Shown here: in pieces, positions 58,325 to 64,000 of the stretch
Layout: each line of letters opens with the position of its first letter
How positions within the stretch are numbered: position 1 is the stretch's first letter
NCBI RefSeq assembly: GCF_900104035.1
Contig: NZ_FNIT01000002.1
Location: forward strand, 558,001-622,000
Origin: Aureimonas jatrophae
GTDB taxonomy: Bacteria > Pseudomonadota > Alphaproteobacteria > Rhizobiales > Rhizobiaceae
DNA: 64,000 nucleotides
Reading direction: 5' to 3'
The notes under the pieces: generated by a model
What the model saw: only the letters and a program-made list of their open reading frames with translations
Database searches by the model: none
Told to the model about the DNA's origin: nothing
Translations under genes and position numbers: made by a program

Positions 58325-59293
58325 TTAGTCCGCCTGCAGGAGCGCGAGGGCCGCGCCCTCGTCGGTCACCAGCGTATGGCAGCCGACGCGGCGGATCGCG
58401 GCGCGGATCGCGGGCGCGCGTCCCGGCCCGCCGGTCGCGATCACCACATGCCCCGCCCGGGCCAGAGCCTCCAGGTCGACCGACATCACGCAGTCCATGA
58501 CGGGATGGTCGAGCGTGCGGCCCTCCGCGTCGAGGATGTTGCACATGAGATCGCACGTCCCGCCCGCCGCAACGAGTTCGGCGTAGATGCTCGCGGGCAG
58601 GACGGCGCGCGACAGGGCCGTGGAGGCCGTGCCCACCTCGCCGACGCTGAACAGGGCGACGTCGAGCGAGCCTGCGATGCGCTCGGCGCGATCGAGACCG
58701 CAACGCTCGCGCAACGCCCGGCGCGTCGCGGGCGAATCCACGAGAAGCGGCGCGGGATACAGAAGACAGCTCGCGCCGAGGCGGCTGGCCAGGCGCCAGG
58801 AAAAGTCGGTCGGGTTGTCGTCCGGCGCCTCGATCACGCCGCCGCACAGGGACACGACGCGCGACCTCGCATTGGTGGCGGGCCTGAGGCTCGCCAGCGA
58901 CGCCGTCAGCGTGCGCCCCCATCCGACGCCGATCGACTGGCCGTCGAGAAGACCCTCCGACAGGAACTTGCCGAGCGCGAGCCCGACCGAGCGCGCCGCA
59001 TCCGCCTCGCTCGGCGCATGGGGCACGACGATCGCCTCGTCGAGCTGGAATCGGCGCTCGAGTTCCAGCGCGAGGTCGGTGCGTTCGCGCCCGCCCTCGT
59101 TGATCCAGACCTGGACCTCGGCCCGCTTCAGCGCCTCGTCGAGAAGGCGCGTGACCGTGGTGCGCCCGACGCCGAGCTCCTCGGCGATCTCGCGCTGCGT
59201 CATCTTGCGATCGTAGTAGAGCCAGGCCGCGCGAAGGCGGATGGTGGCGTCCTCCGCGATCAGCGGAACGGCAGGTTTTCGAAGTCGGGCCAT
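58325..59293 (-). CDS. SorC/DeoR family sugar-binding transcriptional regulator
   Basis: 322 residues. The HTH reads YYDRKMTQREIAEELGVGRT then TVTRLLDEAL; the C-terminal sugar-phosphate-binding domain shows VGLALGKFLSEGLLDGQSIG, GVGWGRTLTA, VSLCGGVIEAP and VGEVGTASTAL, which match the SorC effector domain. It is divergent from the aldolase/dehydrogenase/kinase operon and should control it through the operator at 59320-59349. The likely effector is a polyol, fructose or its phosphate. Confidence 0.92.
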   Translation of the reverse strand: MARLRKPAVPLIAEDATIRLRAAWLYYDRKMTQREIAEELGVGRTTVTRLLDEALKRAEVQVWINEGGRERTDLALELERRFQLDEAIVVPHAPSEADAARSVGLALGKFLSEGLLDGQSIGVGWGRTLTASLASLRPATNARSRVVSLCGGVIEAPDDNPTDFSWRLASRLGASCLLYPAPLLVDSPATRRALRERCGLDRAERIAGSLDVALFSVGEVGTASTALSRAVLPASIYAELVAAGGTCDLMCNILDAEGRTLDHPVMDCVMSVDLEALARAGHVVIATGGPGRAPAIRAAIRRVGCHTLVTDEGAALALLQAD

Positions 59294-59319
59294 CGTTCGC
59301 CTTCGGCTCGGGGATGATT

Positions 59320-59349
59320 GACATATGCCTATTCGAAAAGGCAGATGTC
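59320..59349. promoter_or_regulatory. SorC-type operator between the regulator and the aldolase operon
   Basis: GACATATGCCT (59320-59330) and AGGCAGATGTC (59339-59349) form an 11-bp inverted repeat with one mismatch and an 8-base AT-rich spacer. The repeat extends by a T-A pair. It is 27 bases upstream of the SorC start and about 50 upstream of the aldolase start. Confidence 0.78.
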
Positions 59350-59400
59350 TACACCTGCGGTCCCTGTGACCGCGTGCCCTTTCACGGACGGAACACCGCC

Positions 59401-60087
59401 ATGGCCCATCGCGCCCTGCCCTCCAGCCGAACAGGGCTGCGCCTGTTTCTCGATACGGCGGATCGCGAGGCCTATGCCCGCTGGCTGCCGACGGGCCTCT
59501 TTCACGGTGTCACCACGAACCCGACCATCTTGGAGCGGTCCGGCCTGCGCTCGGATCTGTCGGTGCTTGCCGGGCTGGTGGAAACCGTGCTGCGCTATCC
59601 CGTCCAGGAGGTGCAGGCGCAGGCCTGGGGTACGGAGACCAGGGCGCTCGTCGAGACGGGTCGGGCGCTCGCCGCGATCGATCCCCGTGTCGTCGTGAAG
59701 GTGCCGGTCACCGAGAACGGGATGCGCGCGGTGTGCGAGATGCACGCGTTCGGCATCCGCACCACGGTGACCGCGGTCTACGCCTCGCACCAGGCGCTGA
59801 CGGCGGCGGCCGCCGGCGCGGACTACGTCGCCCCGTATTTCGGCCGCATCAACGACGCGGGCCGCGACGGCGTGGCCGTGATGCGCGAGATGCGCGCGAT
59901 CCTCGCCACCGCCGGCGACGGGACGCGCCTTCTCGTGGCGAGCCTTCGCAGCGCCGACGACGCGGCGCGGCTGGCCGCTGCGGGCTGCGATACCTTCACC
60001 TTCGGAACCGCGGTGGCGGAAGGGCTGTTCGCCGACCCCGACACCACAGCGGCCGCGCGCGCCTTCGAAGAGGCGGCGGCCCGATGA
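59401..60087 (+). CDS. Transaldolase / fructose-6-phosphate aldolase family protein
   Basis: 228 residues, the short TalC/FSA size rather than the long transaldolase. The pattern is LFLDTADREAYARWL (Asp18), FHGVTTNPTILERSG (TTNPT) and VVVKVPVTENG with the Schiff-base Lys100. ADYVAPYFGRINDAG and TFTFGTAVAEGLF complete the barrel. Members cleave or form ketose phosphates such as fructose 6-phosphate to dihydroxyacetone and glyceraldehyde 3-phosphate. With the dehydrogenase and kinase that follow it could process a polyol-derived ketose phosphate. The ATG at 59401 is the only methionine that gives the family's length. Confidence 0.9.
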   Translation: MAHRALPSSRTGLRLFLDTADREAYARWLPTGLFHGVTTNPTILERSGLRSDLSVLAGLVETVLRYPVQEVQAQAWGTETRALVETGRALAAIDPRVVVKVPVTENGMRAVCEMHAFGIRTTVTAVYASHQALTAAAAGADYVAPYFGRINDAGRDGVAVMREMRAILATAGDGTRLLVASLRSADDAARLAAAGCDTFTFGTAVAEGLFADPDTTAAARAFEEAAAR

Positions 60088-60872
60088 GCGCCGGCTCCAA
60101 CGGCAAGCTTGCGGGCCGGGTCGCCATCGTCACGGGCGGTGCGAGCGGCATCGGCCGGGCGGTCTGCGAGCGCTTCGCGGCGGAGGGCGCGCGGGTCGTC
60201 GTCGCCGACCTCGACGAGGCCGCCTGCGCGCGCGTCGCGGGAGCCTTCGGGCCGGACGGCCTCGGCCTCGCGCTCGACGTCACAAGGGCGGAGAGCATCG
60301 AGGCGACGGTCTCGCGGACCGTGGATTGGGCAGGCGGCATCGACATCCTCGTGAACGCCGCCGGCATCTACGAGGCGCAGCCGATCCTCGAGATGACGCG
60401 CGAGCGCACCGCGCGCGTCTTCGCGGTGAACGTCGAAGGCCTGATCTTCATGACGCAGACTGTGGCGCGTCGCATGGTGGAGCAGGGCCGGGGCGGGCGC
60501 ATCGTCAACTTCGCCTCGCAGGCCGGGCGTCGCGGCGAGGGGCCGTCCGTCGCCTACTGCGCGACCAAGGCGGCGGTGATCAGCATCACGCAGAGCTGCG
60601 CGCTGGATCTCATCCGCCACGGCATCAACGTCAACGCCATCGCGCCGGGCGTCGTCGATACGCCGATGTGGGACGTGGTGGACGCCAAGCTCGGCGAGGC
60701 CGAGGGGCTTGCGCCGGGCGAGGTGAAGCGGCGCGTCGCCGCCGCCGTGCCGGCCGGTCGCTTCGGCACGCCCGCCGAACAGGCCGCCATGGCCGCGTTC
60801 CTGGCCGGTCCGGACGCCGGCTACATCGTCGCCCAGTGCTACAATGTCGACGGCGGCAACGTCATGAGCTGA
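60084..60872 (+). CDS. Short-chain dehydrogenase (sorbitol/polyol dehydrogenase type)
   Basis: 262 residues, ATG 60084 overlapping the aldolase stop. TGGASGIGRAV, NAAGIYEAQPILE, NFASQAGRRG (Ser), YCATK and the ending VDGGNVMS are present. The IYEAQPILEMT and GVVDTPMWDVVDAK stretches look like sorbitol dehydrogenase SmoS, which oxidises D-sorbitol to fructose. The SorC regulator and fructokinase-like kinase around it support a polyol substrate. Confidence 0.9.
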   Translation: MSAGSNGKLAGRVAIVTGGASGIGRAVCERFAAEGARVVVADLDEAACARVAGAFGPDGLGLALDVTRAESIEATVSRTVDWAGGIDILVNAAGIYEAQPILEMTRERTARVFAVNVEGLIFMTQTVARRMVEQGRGGRIVNFASQAGRRGEGPSVAYCATKAAVISITQSCALDLIRHGINVNAIAPGVVDTPMWDVVDAKLGEAEGLAPGEVKRRVAAAVPAGRFGTPAEQAAMAAFLAGPDAGYIVAQCYNVDGGNVMS

Positions 60873-60924
60873 GCGCGCCGCGCTCGCTTCCCCCGTGCCC
60901 ATCGCTTCTCCGGACCGGCCCGCC

Positions 60925-61857
60925 ATGACCAAGACCATCCTGTGCTGCGGCGAAGCGCTGATCGACTTCGTGCCGGTCGCGCTGCGCGAGGAGGGTGCGG
61001 GCTACCGTCCCTGCCCGGGCGGCTCGCCCTACAACGTCGCTCGGGCGCTGGGCCGCCTCGATGTGCCCACCGGCTTTCTGGGCGGCATATCCGCCGACTT
61101 CTTCGGCGAGACGCTGGTCGAGGGCCTGCGCGAGAGCGGCGTCGACACGCGCTGGGTCGAGCGGCGCCGGGCTCCCTCGACGCTCGGCTTCGTCAGCCTC
61201 GACACCGCCGAGCCGGATTACGCCTTCTACGACGCGCAGGCCGCGGACCGCGCCTGGACGAACGTGCCGGACGAGACGGCTCTGCGTGATGTCGGTTGCC
61301 TTCATTTCGGTTCGATCTCGCTGATCCGCGAGCCGGCCGCCGCCGCCTACGAGACGCTTCTGCACCGCGAGGCGCGCGGCGCGCGGCTCGTCACGTTCGA
61401 TCCGAACATACGGCCCTCGCTCGTCGTCGACGAGGCGGCCTATCGCGACCGCATGGCCCGGATCCTCGCACGCGCCGATATCGTCAAGATCAGCGCGGCC
61501 GATCTCGACTGGCTGCATCCCGGCCTCGCTCCGGATGCGGTCGCAGAACGCTGGCTGGGTCAGGGAGCGGCGCTGGTCGCCGTGACCTTCGGCGAGCGCG
61601 GCGTCGCCGGTTTTGCGCGCGGACGGCGGCTTTCGATCGATGCCATTCCGACGACGGTGGTCGATACGGTGGGGGCCGGCGACAGCTTCATGGCGGGGCT
61701 TCTGGCGGGCCTCCACGATCAGGGCCTTCTCGATCGCGCGGGTCTGGACGGCGCGGACGAGTCGGCGCTCGCGGCCGCGCTGACGCTCGGGCAGCGCGTG
61801 GCCAGCGCCACCTGCAAGCGCCGGGGCGCGGATGCCCCGCGTCGCGCCGTGCTCTAG
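60925..61857 (+). CDS. PfkB family sugar kinase (fructokinase-like)
   Basis: 310 residues from ATG 60925. PfkB signature 1 is PCPGGSPYNVARALGRLDVP and signature 2 is DTVGAGDSFMAGLLAGL with the catalytic Asp; FDPNIRPSLV is typical of fructokinases. It would phosphorylate the ketose made by the dehydrogenase so that it can enter glycolysis or be cleaved by the aldolase. It ends the operon and is convergent with the LysR gene at a distance of nine bases. Confidence 0.91.
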   Translation: MTKTILCCGEALIDFVPVALREEGAGYRPCPGGSPYNVARALGRLDVPTGFLGGISADFFGETLVEGLRESGVDTRWVERRRAPSTLGFVSLDTAEPDYAFYDAQAADRAWTNVPDETALRDVGCLHFGSISLIREPAAAAYETLLHREARGARLVTFDPNIRPSLVVDEAAYRDRMARILARADIVKISAADLDWLHPGLAPDAVAERWLGQGAALVAVTFGERGVAGFARGRRLSIDAIPTTVVDTVGAGDSFMAGLLAGLHDQGLLDRAGLDGADESALAAALTLGQRVASATCKRRGADAPRRAVL

Positions 61858-61866
61858 CGCCGCGCC

Positions 61867-62817
61867 TCAACTCTCCGCCAACGCCGCCAGTTCCTCGGGA
61901 CGCCCGTTCGGAAACGCGTCGCGCAGGTGGTCGAGAAAGGCCGAGACCTTCGCGCTCAGCAGACGCCGCGAGGGATAAAGCGCCCAAAGCGCGATCTCCG
62001 GGGCGTCGGCCTCGCCCCAGAGCGCGAGCCGCCCGGTCTCGATGTCGCGGCTGACCAGCGAGACCGGAAGCCGTCCGATCCCGACGCCCGCCCTCACCGC
62101 ATCGCGCACCATGACCAGCGAGGACAAGCGGAGCACCGGGTCGATCGCGAGTGCCTGGCGCGCGCCCTTGAGCGGCCAGGAGGCAGGGCCGCCGGCCGTT
62201 CCGCGCAGCACAGCCGGCATGGCGGCGTTCGCGGCCGGCGGCACGAGGTTGGGTGCCGCCACGACCACGAGCCGGTCGCGCAGGAAGACGCGGCCGACGA
62301 GACCCGCATCGCTCGCCGGATCCACCCGGATCACGAGGTCGTAGCCCTCCTCGACCATGTCCACCGCCCGGTCGTCGGTGGTCACCTCCAGCCGCACGTC
62401 GGGATGCTTCAGCGCGAACGCGCTGGCGAGCGGGCCCATCGCCGTCTGGGAGAAGAGCAGCGGTGCGCTGATGCGCAGGCGTCCGCGCGGGCGCTGCGCG
62501 CCCGAGGCGATGGCCGATGCCGTCTCGTCGATCTCGGTCAGGAGCGCGCCGGTCCGCTCGAACAGGGCGCGCCCCTCCTCGGTCAGCGCCAGCACCCGCC
62601 CGCCCCGCTCCAGAAGGCGCAGGCCCAGCGCCGCTTCCAGCTCGCCCACGCGGCGCGAAAGCGTCGCCTTCGGCCGGCCGGATGCGCGCGCGGCGCGGCC
62701 GAACCCGCCATGACGCGCGACGAGGTTGAAGTCCGACAGGGCGAGAAGGTCCACGTGTTCCACCTGTGAGACGGTTGGTCCCAAAATGCCGACTGTCGGC
62801 TCGAAAGTGGATCGCAC
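61867..62817 (-). CDS. LysR family transcriptional regulator
   Basis: 316 residues if ATG 62817 is used, but the family-like start LLALSDFNLVARHGGFGRAA lies further in; GTG codons at 62763 and 62754 would give about 298 residues and a normal LysR N-terminus, and I prefer one of these. The HTH reads ARHGGFGRAARASGRPKATL then SRRVGELEAALGLRLLER, and the effector domain has PRGRLRISAPLLFSQTAMGP and VGIGRLPVSLV. It is divergent from the AtaL-like gene and probably controls it and the NAD(P)-binding protein. Confidence 0.91.
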   Translation of the reverse strand: MRSTFEPTVGILGPTVSQVEHVDLLALSDFNLVARHGGFGRAARASGRPKATLSRRVGELEAALGLRLLERGGRVLALTEEGRALFERTGALLTEIDETASAIASGAQRPRGRLRISAPLLFSQTAMGPLASAFALKHPDVRLEVTTDDRAVDMVEEGYDLVIRVDPASDAGLVGRVFLRDRLVVVAAPNLVPPAANAAMPAVLRGTAGGPASWPLKGARQALAIDPVLRLSSLVMVRDAVRAGVGIGRLPVSLVSRDIETGRLALWGEADAPEIALWALYPSRRLLSAKVSAFLDHLRDAFPNGRPEELAALAES

Positions 62818-62883
62818 ATCTTCGTCCCGTCAGCCAGCGTGGCCGACCGGCCCATCCGCCGCCCGCTTGAAAGGACGAGACCC

Positions 62884-63357
62884 ATGATCCACGCAACCGC
62901 CACCGTTCCCGTGAACCCGGAAGGCGCCGTGCCGCTCACGCGCGGCCAGGCCTGGGCCGGGCTGGTTCTGAAGGCCCGCGATGCGCGGCTGTTTCTGCCC
63001 GACGGCTTCTGCACCCGCTGCGAGGTCGTCGAGGAAAGCGCGACCCATCTCGTTCGCGAGGCGACCATCGCCGGCACCGATGTTCGCGAGATCATCGCCT
63101 TCGAGCCGAACCGGAAGGTCACCTTCTTCCAGGCCGGGGGCCCGCGCGAGGGGGCGATCGTCAACGAGCTGTTCGAGGACCCGGACGGTACGCTGCACCT
63201 GCGCTTCTACGGCTATCTCGGCCTGCGCGACCGGACGCCGAACGGTCCCGAGGAGGCGGCCGAGCAGGCCATGCTGAACGGCGACCGGGGTTACCGCGCC
63301 GCGCTGGTGTCGACGCTGGAGCGCACGCGCTCGCTTCTGGCCGAAGGCCGGCTTTGA
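62884..63357 (+). CDS. AtaL/DUF1857-like SRPBCC family protein
   Basis: 157 residues from ATG 62884, preceded by AAAGGACGAGA. The start IHATATVPVNPEGAVPLTRG, then QAWAGLVLKARDARLFLP and RCEVVEESATHLVREATIAG, and the C-terminal TLHLRFYGYLGLRD strand fit the AtaL-like (DUF1857) helix-grip family, whose members bind or transform hydrophobic ligands. Function is not established. Situated with a LysR regulator and an NAD(P)-binding protein, it may belong to a stress or aromatic-response module. Confidence 0.82.
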   Translation: MIHATATVPVNPEGAVPLTRGQAWAGLVLKARDARLFLPDGFCTRCEVVEESATHLVREATIAGTDVREIIAFEPNRKVTFFQAGGPREGAIVNELFEDPDGTLHLRFYGYLGLRDRTPNGPEEAAEQAMLNGDRGYRAALVSTLERTRSLLAEGRL

Positions 63358-63406
63358 TCCCACCCAAACCGGGCAGCCCCAGCGCCCATCAACAGGAGTG
63401 ATCCGC

Positions 63407-64000
63407 ATGCCAAACAATCCTATGCAACCGGGCCGTCTCGCGCGTCCCAAGCTTCTCGTTCTCGGCGCGACCGGTGGAACCGGGCGCCGCATCGTCGCGC
63501 AAGCGATCGAGCGCGGCTTCGAGGTCACCGCGCTCGTGCGCTCACCCCAGAAGGCGGCGGACCTCGCCGGCGGCGCGCGCATCGTGGTCGGCGACGCGCG
63601 CGACGAGGCCGCGCTCGTCCGGGCTCTGGAGGGTCAGGACGGCGTCGTCAGCGCGCTCGGAACCCCGGCCAGCCCGTTCCGGGAGGTCACGCTCCTGTCG
63701 GAGGCCACGCGCGCGCTCACCAGGGCGATGACCACAACCGGCGTCTCGCGGCTCATCGCGATCACCGGGCTTGGTGCGGGCGACAGCCGGGGGCACGGCG
63801 GCGTGCTGTTCGACCGCGTGATCGTCCCGTTGCTCCTGCGCCGCGTCTACCGGGACAAGGACCGGCAGGAGGCGATCGTGCGGGCGAGCGGTCTCGACTG
63901 GGTTCTGGTGCGCCCGAGCATCCTCAACAACAAGCCCGCTCGCGGCTCGGTGCGCGCATTGACCGATCTGGCGGACGTCCATGGCGGATCGGTCTCGCGC
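63407..64000 (+). CDS. NAD(P)H-binding Rossmann protein (NmrA/SDR atypical type), 3' end cut by window edge
   Basis: 198 codons without a stop to the right edge, from ATG 63407 with a CAGGAGTG ribosome-binding site. PKLLVLGATGGTGRRIVAQA is the GxxGGTG motif of atypical SDRs; VVGDARDEAALVRALEGQDG and WVLVRPSILNN are typical of the NmrA/YwnB/BlvrB-like group, which act as NAD(P) sensors or flavin/quinone-type reductases. It follows the AtaL-like gene by 49 bases and is probably in the same LysR-controlled operon. Confidence 0.88.
   Translation, partial: MPNNPMQPGRLARPKLLVLGATGGTGRRIVAQAIERGFEVTALVRSPQKAADLAGGARIVVGDARDEAALVRALEGQDGVVSALGTPASPFREVTLLSEATRALTRAMTTTGVSRLIAITGLGAGDSRGHGGVLFDRVIVPLLLRRVYRDKDRQEAIVRASGLDWVLVRPSILNNKPARGSVRALTDLADVHGGSVSR

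Overview
The window is high-GC DNA (estimated by eye, not counted) packed with sugar, amide and peptide catabolism genes and ABC importers. The gene content (several solute importers each with a local regulator, L-rhamnose/L-arabinose type transporters, a DgoD-type galactonate dehydratase, SorC and FadR/FCD GntR regulators) fits an alphaproteobacterium of the Hyphomicrobiales; the genus cannot be fixed from sequence alone. I found no tRNA, rRNA, insertion sequence, phage gene, CRISPR array or replication origin. The window looks like an accessory catabolic stretch of a large replicon. Both ends cut through a gene.

Region A (1-28167) is the least familiar part. A minus-strand operon (6497 down to 1) encodes an M32 carboxypeptidase, an aminotransferase, a VOC protein, an AspA/AstE-type deacylase, a PuuE-type allantoinase, ureidoglycolate lyase AllA and an epimerase. 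It diverges from a plus-strand operon (6655-19719) encoding two DUF4438-like proteins, an Ldh/AllD-family dehydrogenase, an M24 protein that has lost most metal ligands, a metal-dependent amidohydrolase, a second aminotransferase, an unassigned TIM-barrel-like protein, a dihydroorotase/allantoinase-family hydrolase, two oligopeptide-type ABC ATPases without permeases, and an M14 carboxypeptidase. A perfect 14-bp palindrome sits in the divergent promoter. A GntR/FCD regulator (19768-20484) separates this from a CodA-type deaminase, an amidase and a complete BMP-type importer. Read together, this is a candidate system for taking up and dismantling ureido, hydantoin or amide compounds, possibly conjugated to amino acids. 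The substrate is not known.

Region B (28178-34950) is a CUT1 sugar importer operon with a GH4 glycosidase and a LacI regulator that has a near-perfect operator at its own start. Region C (34951-37193) holds a CYTH protein, a tiny possible gene and long stretches without a convincing gene, including a run of ten G. Region D (37194-45702) couples an iron alcohol dehydrogenase, an aldose dehydrogenase, a lactonase and a short-chain dehydrogenase to a rhamnose/AI-2-type CUT2 importer; it resembles non-phosphorylating deoxysugar oxidation.

Region E (45746-48320) is DadA, a RidA protein and a TetR regulator with three evenly built operators. A dCache chemoreceptor (48346-50415) follows. Region F (50510-57747) is an L-arabinose-type importer (SBP, ATPase, permease) with aldose epimerase, galactonate dehydratase, a short-chain dehydrogenase and a divergent FadR-type regulator: an oxidative galactose/arabinose pathway. 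Region G (57763-61857) has a nucleobase-type deaminase, a SorC regulator, then a transaldolase-like aldolase, a polyol-type dehydrogenase and a PfkB kinase: a polyol/fructose module. Region H (61867-64000) has a LysR regulator, an AtaL/DUF1857-like protein and a partial NAD(P)-binding protein.

All family names come from reading translated sequence and remembered family motifs; no database search was run.
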